Of a stretch of 64,000 nt of DNA, positions 42,509-53,490 are shown one piece after another; position 1 is the first letter of the stretch; each line of letters starts with the position of its first letter. The notes beneath the pieces were generated by a model. That model did no database searches and had not been told where the DNA came from. It worked only from the letters and a program-made list of their open reading frames with translations. The DNA comes from Vulgatibacter sp035565615. GTDB lineage: Bacteria; Myxococcota; Myxococcia; Myxococcales; Vulgatibacteraceae. The stretch is taken from positions 1 to 64,000 of the forward strand of contig DATMSB010000114.1 in the NCBI GenBank assembly GCA_035565615.1, read 5' to 3'. A program made the translations under genes and the position numbers.

Positions 42509-43159
42509 GTGAAGCCCCTCATGCTTGCCCGCCCCTTCCGAACAACGGCTCTGGGCCCCATCGCTGCCCTTCTCCTGGTCATCCCCTTCGGTTTCTCGCT
42601 GCAAGGCTGCGCGACCAGCGCGCCGTATCGGTGGGTCGACGACGCGCCGGCCGGGCACGAGGACCCGAACGTGTACCGGATCGCCGCTCGCGACGTGATC
42701 AGCGTCCGCGTCTGGAACCAGGAATCCATGGGAATGGAGCGGGCACGGGTCCGCGAGGACGGGAAGATCTCGCTTCCGTTCCTGAAGGACGTGAGCGTCG
42801 TGGGGATGACGCCGAACGAGCTCAGCGAGAAGTTGCAGAAGGAGCTGGTGTCCCTGATCGTCGAACCGATCGTGACCGTGACCCTGGAGGAGCCCGCTCC
42901 CCTGAACGTCTCGGTGATCGGCGAGGTCGCGACCGCTGGGGCCTTCACGATGCCGCGGCCTGCCGGCGTGCTGCAGGCGATCGCCGCCGCAGGTGGCCTC
43001 ACCCCCTACGCGGATCGCGACAGCATCTACGTGCTGAGGCGGCTCGCGCCGGCGATCCCTCCCACTCGGATCCGCTTCCGCTATCGAGACCTCACGAGCG
43101 GTGGAACCCCGGCTGCCGCCTTCCTCCTCAAGAGCGGCGATGTCGTCGTCGTGGAGTGA
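42509..43159 (+). CDS. Wza-like polysaccharide export lipoprotein
   Basis: A 216-residue outer-membrane lipoprotein. The signal ends in the lipobox SLQGC. It then has a Poly_export domain (VYRIAARDVISVRVWNQESM, GKISLPFLKDVSVVG) and one SLBB domain (VSVIGEVATAGAFTMPRPAGVLQAIAAAGG). It would form the periplasmic and outer-membrane channel for EPS together with the Wzz-like protein. I chose GTG at 42509 (four residues before the ATG at 42521) because it adds a Lys to the signal; neither has a good ribosome binding site. Its stop overlaps the next start by four bases (GTGA). It has a single SLBB domain and is shorter than E. coli Wza, as is common in myxobacteria. Confidence 0.85.
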   Translation: MKPLMLARPFRTTALGPIAALLLVIPFGFSLQGCATSAPYRWVDDAPAGHEDPNVYRIAARDVISVRVWNQESMGMERARVREDGKISLPFLKDVSVVGMTPNELSEKLQKELVSLIVEPIVTVTLEEPAPLNVSVIGEVATAGAFTMPRPAGVLQAIAAAGGLTPYADRDSIYVLRRLAPAIPPTRIRFRYRDLTSGGTPAAAFLLKSGDVVVVE

Positions 43160-44376
43160 CCTTGATCGCGGCGCTCCTCGGCGCAATCTCGCTGTTCTCG
43201 CTCGGTCCGCTCGGGGACATCGAGGCGGATGCAGGGGTTCAAGCGGGTTCGAGGCTGCGGGTCGTCGACGAGCAGGAGCGGCCGGGCCAGGGGACTTCAT
43301 CTCAGGATCGCAGGGTCGGCGAGTTCGACCTGGGGCCACGCCTCACGCTCACGAATGACGCGAGATTGCGGCTCGCTCTCACCTACGCACCCACCTTGCA
43401 CGTGCCGATGGAGCTGGCGCCTGCGGAAACGCCCGAGGGCCAGACTCTCTCTCAGGTGGAAGGTGCGACCTACCTGCACAACGCGGAGCTTCGTGCAGAA
43501 CGGCCTCTGGGTCGCTGGGTGCTCCGCGGCAGCGCCGGTGCCTCGTATGGGTCCCTCGACCCGCTCGCTTCCGGCGCACTGCCGGGACAACCCCTCGTCG
43601 GTACGGCGCGGATTCCGTACCGGGCCCTCACGCTTTCCGCTGGCGTCACTTTGACTCCGTCGTCGCGCACGCTCGTGTCCCTCGACGCCGGCGCGTCCTC
43701 GAGCGGCGGCGATGGGACGGTGGCGGAGCAATCGCTACCGACGCAGCGCGACCTCCGTGTCGACGGCGCGTTCGACCTGCGAGCCACGCGGAGGGACACC
43801 TATGGGGCGCTGCTCTCCTTCGCTGGCGCTCGCGTCCAGCGAGGAAGCGACTCGGTCGCCCTGCGAGCCGGAGGAAGTTGGACGCGCGGACTGACGCCAC
43901 GTCATTCGCTGCGCCTCTCCGGTGGCGCCGCGGTGGCGCGGGAACAGAGCTTGGGTGGCGACAACCCCGGCGTCCTGCCTTGGGCGGAGGGTTCGCTCGC
44001 GTATTCGCCCGGTGAGCGACGCCCCACCCTCGCGGTGACGCTGGGGGCCCAGCCCGCGATCGACCGCCTCACGGGTGCCGTGGACGTCCGCGGGTTCGTC
44101 GAGGCTCGGTCGGCGTGGGCGCCGGCTCGTGACTGGGCGTTCGGCGTCTCGGGCCAGGCGGCCGTTCTCGAACCCTGGCTCGGCTATCAGGGGCAGGAGG
44201 TTTCGCGGACCTGGACGGGAGGGGTGGGGATTCGAATGGATCGATCCCTCGGCAGGTTCCTGACCGCCGGCGCCGGAGTGTTCTCGACGTGGCAGCGCAG
44301 CGGTCGCGAGGATCTGGCGACGTTCCGCGAGGTCGTCGCCATGCTGGATCTGGTCGCGACACTGTCGCCGCGCTGA
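43156..44376 (+). CDS. Outer-membrane beta-barrel protein of the EPS locus
   Basis: A 406-residue protein starting at a GTG that overlaps the Wza-like stop. A short hydrophobic signal (IAALLGAISLFSLG) is followed by many alternating amphipathic strands, for example RLRLALTYAPTLHVPM, WVLRGSAGASYGSL and SLRLSGGAAVAREQSL, and the C-terminus ends LDLVATLSPR. The pattern indicates an outer-membrane barrel, possibly a porin for polymer exit, similar in position to the barrel proteins paired with short Wza-like exporters. The assignment of role is inferred from the operon; the exact family is not recognised. Confidence 0.7.
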   Translation: MTLIAALLGAISLFSLGPLGDIEADAGVQAGSRLRVVDEQERPGQGTSSQDRRVGEFDLGPRLTLTNDARLRLALTYAPTLHVPMELAPAETPEGQTLSQVEGATYLHNAELRAERPLGRWVLRGSAGASYGSLDPLASGALPGQPLVGTARIPYRALTLSAGVTLTPSSRTLVSLDAGASSSGGDGTVAEQSLPTQRDLRVDGAFDLRATRRDTYGALLSFAGARVQRGSDSVALRAGGSWTRGLTPRHSLRLSGGAAVAREQSLGGDNPGVLPWAEGSLAYSPGERRPTLAVTLGAQPAIDRLTGAVDVRGFVEARSAWAPARDWAFGVSGQAAVLEPWLGYQGQEVSRTWTGGVGIRMDRSLGRFLTAGAGVFSTWQRSGREDLATFREVVAMLDLVATLSPR

Positions 44377-44530
44377 CGCCCGCCGGTCGCCTTCCGGGCG
44401 GTCCGGCTCGCCCATGCCTTTCGCTCGATCGTGGTCCCGCATTCGTGGGAGTGACGGCCGACGATGGCGTGGGTACGTTCCGCCCCGCTGACTACCGCAG
44501 GCCACCCAAGGTCAGATCGGGGTCCAAGTC

Positions 44531-45568
44531 ATGGGTGAACGCTGCACCGGAACGTCGAGACGCTACGTCTTGATCTCACCTTGCCGCAACGAGGCGGCCT
44601 TCATCCGTCGCACGCTCGACAGCGTGGCGGCCCAGACCGTTCCGCCTGCGCTCTGGGTGATCGTGGACGACGGTTCGTCGGACGACACGCCGAGGATTCT
44701 CGAGGAGTACTCCAAGAAGCTTCCCTACCTTCGAGTGATTCGGCGCAGCGATCGGGGTCGCCGCGCCGTGGGGCCGGGCGTGGTCGAGGCGTTCTACGAA
44801 GGTCTCGGAACGCTGGACCTCGACGAGTACGACTACGTCTGCAAGCTCGACGTCGACCTCGAGCTGCCCGAGCGCTACTTCGAGCTCCTCATGGTGCGCA
44901 TGGAGGCCGATCCACGGCTCGGGACCTGCTCCGGTAAGCCCTGGTTCCATCACCCGATCGGCGATCACCTCGTCCCCGAGACCTGCGGCGACGAGATGTC
45001 GGTGGGGATGTCCAAATTCTACAGGGTGGAGTGCTTCCGTGAGATCGGTGGGTTCGTCCGGCAGGTGATGTGGGACGGCATCGACTGCCACCGTGCGCGG
45101 ATGCTCGGGTGGATCGCGCAGGCCTTCAACGACGAGGCGCTCAGGTTCATCCACCTGCGGGCCATGGGTTCGAGCGACCGAGGGATCCTCACGGGACGCG
45201 TTCGCTACGGCTTCGGTCAGTACTTCATGGGAACGTCCCCCCTTTTCCTCGTGGCGAGCGCGGTGTTCCGCATGCTCAAGCACCCGGCGATCACGGGGAG
45301 CATGGCCACGCTCTGGGGCTTTTTCTGGAGCGCGGTGAAGGGACTCCCCCGCTACGAGGACCCGGAGTTCAGAAAGTTCGTCCGCCGCTACCAGCACATG
45401 GCCTTGCTGATGGGCAAGCGCCGGGCGATCGCGAGGTTGAATCGCGAGCGAGCCACCGTGTGGGAAGCGCGTCAACGGCGCCGAGTTTCGGCGAATAGTG
45501 CCGCACCCGCTTTGGTGAAGGCCCCGGTTCAGGCGCAGGCCCGCGTTGCGGGCGGCATCCGGGCTTGA
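44531..45568 (+). CDS. Family 2 glycosyltransferase
   Basis: A 345-residue GT-A fold enzyme. It has the N-terminal nucleotide-sugar motif LISPCRNEAAFIRRTLDSV, VIVDDGSSDDTPRIL, the metal-binding KLDVDLELPERYFE and a later WDGIDCHRARM that fits the catalytic ED-like region. A hydrophobic stretch (LFLVASAVFRML) near residue 235 may contact the membrane. It is expected to extend the lipid-linked EPS unit. It overlaps the following glycosyltransferase by four bases (TTGA), so the two act in one operon. Donor and acceptor are unknown. Confidence 0.85.
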   Translation: MGERCTGTSRRYVLISPCRNEAAFIRRTLDSVAAQTVPPALWVIVDDGSSDDTPRILEEYSKKLPYLRVIRRSDRGRRAVGPGVVEAFYEGLGTLDLDEYDYVCKLDVDLELPERYFELLMVRMEADPRLGTCSGKPWFHHPIGDHLVPETCGDEMSVGMSKFYRVECFREIGGFVRQVMWDGIDCHRARMLGWIAQAFNDEALRFIHLRAMGSSDRGILTGRVRYGFGQYFMGTSPLFLVASAVFRMLKHPAITGSMATLWGFFWSAVKGLPRYEDPEFRKFVRRYQHMALLMGKRRAIARLNRERATVWEARQRRRVSANSAAPALVKAPVQAQARVAGGIRA

Positions 45569-46956
45569 GCGATAGCAAAGTGCGCGTCCTCCTCCTCGCA
45601 GAAAGCGCCAATCCGGAATATTCGAGCGTCGCACTCGTCGGCTGGAGCCTCGCTCAGGCGATTGGCGGATCCGCGGATGCCCACCTCGTCACCAACGTCC
45701 ACAACGTCGATGGAATCGAGAGGGCGGGCTGGCGCGAGGGCCGCGAGTTCACCGCGGTGGACCCAAGTCGCGTCCAGCGCCCGATCTACCGGGTGGAGGA
45801 AGCGATCCGCAAGGCGACGGGGCTGGGCTGGACCTTCAAGACGGCGCTTTCGACGATCCCGTACGCCTACTTCGAACATCTCGTTTGGCGCAGGTTCGGT
45901 GAAGCGATTCGGCGGCGCGAGTTCGACCTGGTGCATCGGCTCACGCCAGTGAGCCCGGCCGTCCCGAGCCCGATCGCGCTGCACTGCAGGGCGGTAGGAG
46001 TGCCGTTCGTCCTGGGCCCGATCAACGGCGGCGTTCCGTGGCCGAAGGAGTTTCGCGGGGCCCAGCGGAGCGAGGGCGAATGGCTCTCGTATCTCAGGGG
46101 GCTGCTGGGGCTGATGCCTGGTTTTCACTCCACGAGGCGAGCGTCGTCGGCCATCCTCGCCGGATCGCGGCAAACCTGGAGTGAGCTGGAGCGGTACCGC
46201 GCAAAGAGCATCTACCTCCCCGAGAACGCCGTCGACCCAATCCGTGTCTCGGCGGTGCGCGGCTCGCGCGGCAGCTCACCGTTGCGCGTCGCCTATGTGG
46301 GACGTCTCGTGGCGCTCAAGGGCGTGGACATGTTGATCGAGGCGGGTGCCCCGCTGATCCGCTCGGGACGGATGACGCTCGACATCATCGGCGACGGACC
46401 CGAGATGCCGAATCTGCGCCGGCAGATCGCACAGGAAGGGATCGAGGCCGGGGTCACGATGTCGGGATGGATTCACGATCAGCGCGAGATCGCGCCCCGG
46501 CTGGCTCGTGCCGACGTGTTCGGATTCCCGAGCATCCGAGAATTCGGTGGTGGGGCCGTGCTCGAGGCCATGGCGATTGGGCTCGCGCCCGTCGTCGTGG
46601 ATTACGCGGGCCCCAGCGAGTTGGTCACGGATGCAACCGGATTTCGAGTTCCGATCGGCCCACGAGACTCGATCGTGGCCGGGTTTCGACGAATCCTCGA
46701 GCGGCTGATCGACCAGCCCGAGCTGGCGAGAGCGGTGGGCGAGAAGGCGCGGGCGCGGGTGTACCGGTACTTCACGTGGGACGTGAAGGTCCGGCAGATC
46801 GTCGAAGTGTACCGTTGGGTGTTGGGGCGAGGCGATCGCCCCGACTTCGGGATGCCGTTCCCGGACGTGGACGAGCCCGAAGGGGAAGTGGCGTCGGGCC
46901 AGGGCGGGCAGGTGCCCGCGCCGACCAAGGAAGGCCGTTCGCGCGAAGCCTCCTAG
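45565..46956 (+). CDS. Family 4 glycosyltransferase
   Basis: A 463-residue GT-B enzyme starting at TTG 45565, which overlaps the upstream stop. It has VAYVGRLVALKGVDMLIEAG, IIGDGPEMPNLRR, a site with GGGAVLEAMAIGLAPVVVDY and the conserved Glu residues of the family. The N-terminal part (HRLTPVSPAVPSP, FVLGPINGGVPWP) resembles EPS glycosyltransferases that recognise a lipid acceptor. The C-terminal 30 residues are Gly/Glu-rich and probably disordered. It ends four bases inside the convergent glycosyltransferase gene. Confidence 0.85.
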   Translation: MSDSKVRVLLLAESANPEYSSVALVGWSLAQAIGGSADAHLVTNVHNVDGIERAGWREGREFTAVDPSRVQRPIYRVEEAIRKATGLGWTFKTALSTIPYAYFEHLVWRRFGEAIRRREFDLVHRLTPVSPAVPSPIALHCRAVGVPFVLGPINGGVPWPKEFRGAQRSEGEWLSYLRGLLGLMPGFHSTRRASSAILAGSRQTWSELERYRAKSIYLPENAVDPIRVSAVRGSRGSSPLRVAYVGRLVALKGVDMLIEAGAPLIRSGRMTLDIIGDGPEMPNLRRQIAQEGIEAGVTMSGWIHDQREIAPRLARADVFGFPSIREFGGGAVLEAMAIGLAPVVVDYAGPSELVTDATGFRVPIGPRDSIVAGFRRILERLIDQPELARAVGEKARARVYRYFTWDVKVRQIVEVYRWVLGRGDRPDFGMPFPDVDEPEGEVASGQGGQVPAPTKEGRSREAS

Positions 46957-48218
46957 CCCGACGCGGTCATGGCCTCGGAGGTCGTCTGTCGAACCGATCC
47001 TCGAAGCTCCCGCAGGAACCCTTCCATCCGCTCGGCGATCGCGGCCCAGGAGTATGTGGTTTCCACGACCTTCCGACCCGCGTCGCCCAGCCGGTGTGCG
47101 AGAGCGGGATCTTCGAGCAATCGAAGGGCCGCCGAGGAAAACGCCTCCGGGTCGTCGGCGATGAGGATGTGCCGTTCGGCTTCGAGGGCGATTCCCTCCG
47201 CTCCGAGCGCGGTCGAGACGATCGCCTTTCCCATCGCGAGCGACTCCAGGATCTTCAACCTCGTACCGCCACCGATTCGCAGCGGTACGATGATCGCCGT
47301 GGCCTCCGCGAGGTGCCGCTGCAGGTCGTCGACCAGGCCCGCGATCTCCACGTCGGGGCCGTGTTGTGCCAGGACGTCCGGCGGGGGGTGAGAGCCGATG
47401 ATCTTCAGTCGAACGTCCGGACTCCGCTTCGCAATCCGGGGCCAGATGTCGCCCAGCAGCCAACGGACGGCGTCGAGGTTCGGAAAATAATTCATGGTTC
47501 CGAAAAACAGGAGCGTCGGCCTTGCGTCCGGTGCAGCGTTCCGAGGTCGGAACTGCTCGGTGTCGACGCCGTTTGGAACGACCGCCGATCGGATCTCGGG
47601 GTAGAACGCGCGCGCCCGGGCCTCGTCGTCGGGGGAGGTGAACGCGACTCCGTCCACCATGCGCCACGCACGAAGCTCTTCCCGCCGAAGTTTTCGCCAA
47701 TTGAGTGCGTGATAAACCCGGCGCGAGAGGCCGGTCGACATTTCACCGTATTGCCTCGCGAGATCGAACTCGACGTTGTGTGCATCCACGATCACGTGAG
47801 GGGGCGGGTGCCCTGGAGGAGCGGATCGAAATCGGCTGAAGGCCATGAAGGGGGTTTCGACGCTCACCACGTCGAACGGACGAGCACGGAGAATCCGATC
47901 GAGCTCGCGCTGAAGCCCCGGCTGGTTCATGTACCGGCGTTCGTAGCTCTTCGTCGATCCCAGGGAGCGGAGTTGGGAGATCCTCTTCGATCGCCCGGCT
48001 GCCTCTCGACAGGGTACGAGGACGACCTCGTCGCAGTATTCCCGCATGGCCCGATAGGCGACGTCCCGGTCGAAATCCGGGGGACAAAGGCCCACGAACG
48101 ACACTCTGTTTCGGGAGGCGAGCGACCGCATCAGGCCCTCGAGACGACGTTGGGCGCCGAAGGTCGCCGGGCTAGCGGGGAACGACGAGACGAACAGCAG
48201 TTTCAGAGCCGAGGGCAT
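46953..48218 (-). CDS. Family 4 glycosyltransferase, exosortase-locus type
   Basis: A 421-residue GT-B enzyme of the sugar transferase type that I recall from exosortase/PEP-CTERM EPS loci. Motifs include FVSSFPASPATFGAQRRLEGLMRSL, VIVDAHNVEFDLA, VVPNGVDTEQFRP, LLFFGTMNYFPNLDAVRWL and IIVPLRIGGGTRLKILESLAMGKAIVST. It begins on ATG 48218, with no strong ribosome binding site. It is convergent with the previous glycosyltransferase, their 3' ends overlapping by four bases, and divergent from the OPT transporter. It marks the right end of the EPS region. Confidence 0.86.
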   Translation of the reverse strand: MPSALKLLFVSSFPASPATFGAQRRLEGLMRSLASRNRVSFVGLCPPDFDRDVAYRAMREYCDEVVLVPCREAAGRSKRISQLRSLGSTKSYERRYMNQPGLQRELDRILRARPFDVVSVETPFMAFSRFRSAPPGHPPPHVIVDAHNVEFDLARQYGEMSTGLSRRVYHALNWRKLRREELRAWRMVDGVAFTSPDDEARARAFYPEIRSAVVPNGVDTEQFRPRNAAPDARPTLLFFGTMNYFPNLDAVRWLLGDIWPRIAKRSPDVRLKIIGSHPPPDVLAQHGPDVEIAGLVDDLQRHLAEATAIIVPLRIGGGTRLKILESLAMGKAIVSTALGAEGIALEAERHILIADDPEAFSSAALRLLEDPALAHRLGDAGRKVVETTYSWAAIAERMEGFLRELRGSVRQTTSEAMTASG

Positions 48219-48389
48219 GACGAATCGTATCCTACGGCGAGCAGGGAAGGAACCTGAGAACGCATGCCCGGCCTGAGAGCGAGCGGGCGAGCCGGTTACC
48301 CGCGTCCACCCGCTCGTCGGGGATGCGGGCCGTCGGCTTTCGTGCTTTCATCGGCGCCTTTTTCCCAGCGCACGAAAGTGAGCCGGACC

Positions 48390-50279
48390 ATGACCGCACC
48401 CTCGATCCGCCCCGAGCCGACCCCGCCCGCCTCCGCTGCGGGCGCCGCGGTGGCGCTACCCGAAGATCCCGAGCTCCGCTGGCTCGCGACCACCTACCGC
48501 CACGGCGAGCGCCAGCTCACCGTCCGGGCCGTGATCTCCGGCATGCTCCTCGGCGGGATCATGTGCCTGTCGAACCTCTACGTGGTGCTGAAGACGGGCT
48601 GGAGCCTCGGTGTCACCCTGACCGCGTGCATCCTCGCCTTCGCGATCTTCCGGGGCCTGAAGGCGACGCGGATGGTGAAGGAGGACTTCACCATCCTCGA
48701 AAACAACGCCATGGGCTCGGTGGCGTCGGCGGCCGGGTTCATGACCGGCGGCGGCAACATGGCCGCCCTGCCCGCGCTCCTCATGCTCACGACGGTGCGC
48801 CCCGACGGGCTCTCGCTCTTCCTCTGGTTCGTGGTGATCGCCGGCCTGGGCGTGTTCGCCGCGATCCCGGTGAAGCGCCAGCTCATCAACCGGGAGCAGC
48901 TCGCGTTCCCCACCGGCACCGCCACCGCGGAGACACTGAAGTCGCTGCACGAGGCGTCCCACGCCAAGGAGGGCGGGGGAGGCGACAAGGCGAAGCTCTT
49001 GGGCATGGCGGCCGGCATCGGCGCGCTGCTCGCGTGGTTCCGCGACGCCCGCGGCGCCTTCATGCCGTTCAACCTGCCGGACTCCATCGCCTTGCCGTTC
49101 CAGATCGCCGGTCGGGCCGCGAAGGACTGGACGCTGACGCTGAAGAGCGAGCTGGTGCTCTTCGGCGCCGGCGCGCTGATGAGCTTTCGCACCGGCTGGT
49201 CCCTGCTCCTGGGGGCGATCCTCACCTACGTCTTCCTCGCCCCGTCGCTCCTGGCGAGCGGCCAGATCGCGGAGCCCTCGTACAAGGCGATCGTCGCCTG
49301 GACCCTGTGGCCGGGCGCCGCGGTGCTGGTGGCCTCGGGGCTGACCAGCTTCGCCCTCGACTGGAGGAGCATCTCCCGCTCGTTCGCCGGCCTGTCGGGG
49401 ATGTTCCGCAAGAAGAAGGAGGTGGCGGCCGACGATCCCCTTGCCGCGGTGGAGGTCCCGGACACCTGGTTCCCGATGGGCTTCGCCATCCTGGGGCCGA
49501 TCGTCGTCTTCCTGATGTGGAAGCTCTTCGACATCCCCTTCTGGGCGGGCGCGATCGCGGTGCCGCTGGCGGTGGTGATGGGCTTCGTCGCCTCCCGGGT
49601 CACCGGCGAGACCGACGTGACGCCGACGAAGGCGCTGGGGCCGGTGACCCAGCTCGTGTACGGCGTGATCACCCCCGGGAACCTCCCCGGCAACCTGATG
49701 AGCGCCAACGTCACCGGCGGCATCGGCCTCCACGCGGCGGACCTCCTCACCGATCTGAAGAGCGGCTACCTCCTCGGCGCGAACCCTCGCCAGCAGTTCA
49801 TCGGCCAACTCTTCGGCGTGCTGGCCGGCGCGGCGGTGGTGGTGCCGGCGTTCTGGCTGCTGATACCCGACCCCGCGGTGCTCGGCAGCGAGGAGTGGCC
49901 CGCGCCCTCCGCCCTCGTGTGGGCGGGGGTCTCGCAGGCCTTCTCGGAGGGCATCGGGGCGCTCCCCCCGTCGGCGCGGCAGGCGACGCTCGTCGGCGGA
50001 CTCTTGGGCGTGGCCCTCGCGCTGGGGGAGAAGCTCGCGCCCCGCCGGCTGAAGGCGTGGGTTCCCTCGGCGTCGGGCCTCGGGATCGCCCTGGTGATCC
50101 CGGGCAGCAACGCGATCTCGATGTTCCTCGGCTCCCTCGTGGCGGAGGGCGTGCGCCGCTTCCGGCCCAGGCTCGCCGAGCGGGCGATCGTCCCGGTGAG
50201 CTCCGGCTTCATCGCCGGCGAGAGCCTCATGGGGATCGCCATCGCCCTCCTGGTCGTGATGGGCGTGCTCTCCCGCTGA
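48390..50279 (+). CDS. OPT-family transporter
   Basis: A 629-residue polytopic protein with about 14 membrane helices and signatures of the oligopeptide transporter family: TVRAVISGMLLGGIMCLSNLY, NNAMGSVASAAGFMTGGGN, LAFPTGTATAETL and NLPGNLMSANVTGG. Bacterial members import small peptides or metal-siderophore complexes by proton symport. The frame is open upstream to 48264, but similarity and membrane structure begin after ATG 48390. The short cytoplasmic N-terminus is Pro/Ala-rich. It stands alone. A role in take-up of the nonribosomal product is conceivable but unsupported. Confidence 0.88.
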   Translation: MTAPSIRPEPTPPASAAGAAVALPEDPELRWLATTYRHGERQLTVRAVISGMLLGGIMCLSNLYVVLKTGWSLGVTLTACILAFAIFRGLKATRMVKEDFTILENNAMGSVASAAGFMTGGGNMAALPALLMLTTVRPDGLSLFLWFVVIAGLGVFAAIPVKRQLINREQLAFPTGTATAETLKSLHEASHAKEGGGGDKAKLLGMAAGIGALLAWFRDARGAFMPFNLPDSIALPFQIAGRAAKDWTLTLKSELVLFGAGALMSFRTGWSLLLGAILTYVFLAPSLLASGQIAEPSYKAIVAWTLWPGAAVLVASGLTSFALDWRSISRSFAGLSGMFRKKKEVAADDPLAAVEVPDTWFPMGFAILGPIVVFLMWKLFDIPFWAGAIAVPLAVVMGFVASRVTGETDVTPTKALGPVTQLVYGVITPGNLPGNLMSANVTGGIGLHAADLLTDLKSGYLLGANPRQQFIGQLFGVLAGAAVVVPAFWLLIPDPAVLGSEEWPAPSALVWAGVSQAFSEGIGALPPSARQATLVGGLLGVALALGEKLAPRRLKAWVPSASGLGIALVIPGSNAISMFLGSLVAEGVRRFRPRLAERAIVPVSSGFIAGESLMGIAIALLVVMGVLSR

Positions 50280-50294
50280 CGGCCCCGCGCCGTC
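50278..50294 (+). terminator. Short GC hairpin overlapping the OPT stop codon
   Basis: GACGGC and GCCGTC form a 6-bp stem with a 5-base loop, starting inside the TGA of the OPT gene. No T run follows, so it is at best a weak terminator for the convergent gene pair. Confidence 0.3.
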
Positions 50295-50372
50295 GGCGGG
50301 ACCGTCGGATGGTGCGCAGGCCACCCGGCCGCCACCGTCGCAGGGCGCGCCTGCGACCCGGCCGGGAGGCCG

Positions 50373-50663
50373 TCAGACGGTGCGCCTGCGACCCAGGTGG
50401 TGGCCGGCGCCCATGCGCTTGGTGAGGAACTCCCAGGCGAAGAGGACGAGCACCGACCCTGCCACCGCCAGCAGCAGGCTCCAGAGCGTGAAGCCGGTGA
50501 GGCCCTCACCCGAGATGGCGCCGCCGATGAGGCCGCCCACGATCCCGCCGACCACGCCGAGTAGCAGGGTGGAGACGATGCCGCCCCCCTGCTTGCCCGG
50601 GACGATCGCCTTGGCGATCGCGCCGGCGAGTAGTCCGATGATGATCCATGCGATGATTCCCAC
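50373..50663 (-). CDS. GlsB/YeaQ/YmgE-family small membrane protein
   Basis: A 96-residue inner-membrane protein of the transglycosylase-associated (YeaQ/GlsB) family, with three helices and the family pattern IIAWIIIGLLAGAIAKAIVPG, LLLGVVGGIVGGLIGG and FTLWSLLLAVAGSVLVLF. The C-terminus is basic (RRRTV) and longer than in E. coli YeaQ. The start is a GTG with GAGGGGGG seven bases upstream. Members are stress-induced in several bacteria; a molecular function is not established. It is divergent from pyrG. Confidence 0.8.
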   Translation of the reverse strand: MGIIAWIIIGLLAGAIAKAIVPGKQGGGIVSTLLLGVVGGIVGGLIGGAISGEGLTGFTLWSLLLAVAGSVLVLFAWEFLTKRMGAGHHLGRRRTV

Positions 50664-50913
50664 TTCCTAACCCCCCTCGTGGTCCGCCCCATGAAGTTGA
50701 GGCCGGGGGTCGGGCCGGGCAACGTCGCCCGCGCCGGCTCGCGCGGCGTCGCCGTCCGGGCGCGGGGGATCGGGCCGGCGGCCGGGCCCTCCTCCGCGCG
50801 GAGGATCGGTCGAGAGCCGGCTCTTCGGGGAACGTCGGCTGGTTGCCGCTTACGCCTCCGGCCCGCTTGGTGTAGATACGCGCCTTGAGGCGGCAGCGAG
50901 AGGAGAGACGGCC

Positions 50914-52593
<1,680 letters not shown>

Positions 52594-52596
52594 ATC

Positions 52597-53421
52597 ATGG
52601 TGCGCTGCAGGATTCGGGACGACGTCGTCCTCGGGGACGGCCGGAAGCTCGTGCTGGTGGTCGGCCCCGACGTGGTGGAGACCGAGGAGCAGGTGATGCG
52701 GACGGCGCGCGAGGTGAAGCGCGTCGCCGAGAAGTACGACCTGCCCGCGGTCTTCAAGTGCTCCTTCGACAAGGCCAACCGCACCTCGCTGTCGTCGTAC
52801 CGCGGCCCCGGCCTCGAGAAGGCGCTGCCCCTCTTCGAGAAGGTGAAGGCGGAGACGGGCCTGCCGGTGGTCACCGACGTCCACGAGGCCTGGCAGGCGG
52901 CGGAGGCGGCGAAGGTGGTGGACCTCCTGCAGGTGCCCGCCTTCCTCTGCCGCCAGACGGATCTGCTCGTCGCCTGCGCCCGGACGGGCAAGCCGGTACA
53001 GGTGAAGAAGGGGCAGATGGTCGCTCCGAAGGACATGCGCCACGCGGTGGGCAAGCTGCGCGAGAGCGGCTGCGAGGACGTCTTCCTCACCGAGCGCGGC
53101 GCGACCTTCGGCTACAACAACCTCGTAGTCGACATGCGGGGCCTCGCCCTGATGCGGGACATCGGGGTCCCGGTGTGCATGGACGCCACACACGCCGTGC
53201 AGCTCCCCTCGGCGGCGGGAGGCAGTTCCGGCGGCGAGCGCCGCTTCGTGGCGGGCCTCGCCCGGGCGGCGGCGGCCTTCGGGATCGACGCCCTCTTCCT
53301 GGAGGTGCACCCCGATCCGGACAACGCCCTCTGCGACGGGCCCAACTCCCTGGACTTCGCCGGCTTCGACGAGGTGGTGGGCCAGGTGGTGGCGATCCGC
53401 CGCGCCCTCGGGCAGCCGTAG
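52597..53421 (+). CDS. kdsA: 3-deoxy-D-manno-octulosonate 8-phosphate synthase
   Basis: A 274-residue enzyme that condenses phosphoenolpyruvate with arabinose 5-phosphate to give Kdo 8-phosphate for LPS. The TIM-barrel motifs are clear: KCSFDKANRTS, YRGPG, TDVHEAWQ, RQTDLL, KKGQMVAPKDM, RGATFGYNNLVVDMR, MDATHAVQLP and EVHPDPDNALCDGPNS. At the position that is Cys in metal-dependent and Asn in metal-independent enzymes, the sequence reads GPDVVE, with Asp (near residue 25). The other metal ligands (His in ATH, Glu in LEVHP, Asp in LCDGP) are present. Other features mix both classes. It is in an operon with pyrG. kdsB and kdsC lie further on. Confidence 0.95.
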   Translation: MVRCRIRDDVVLGDGRKLVLVVGPDVVETEEQVMRTAREVKRVAEKYDLPAVFKCSFDKANRTSLSSYRGPGLEKALPLFEKVKAETGLPVVTDVHEAWQAAEAAKVVDLLQVPAFLCRQTDLLVACARTGKPVQVKKGQMVAPKDMRHAVGKLRESGCEDVFLTERGATFGYNNLVVDMRGLALMRDIGVPVCMDATHAVQLPSAAGGSSGGERRFVAGLARAAAAFGIDALFLEVHPDPDNALCDGPNSLDFAGFDEVVGQVVAIRRALGQP

Positions 53422-53490
53422 CGCCCCGCGGGCGCGCCCGCCTCGGGCCCACGCCTCCCGGGCAGCGCGGGCCCCGCCCCCCTCGCGGGC

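Noticed and set aside
50345..50395. Direct repeat of GCGCCTGCGACCC around 50345 and 50383
   Set aside because: One copy lies within the 3' end of the GlsB-like gene and only two copies exist; no array or attachment site pattern.
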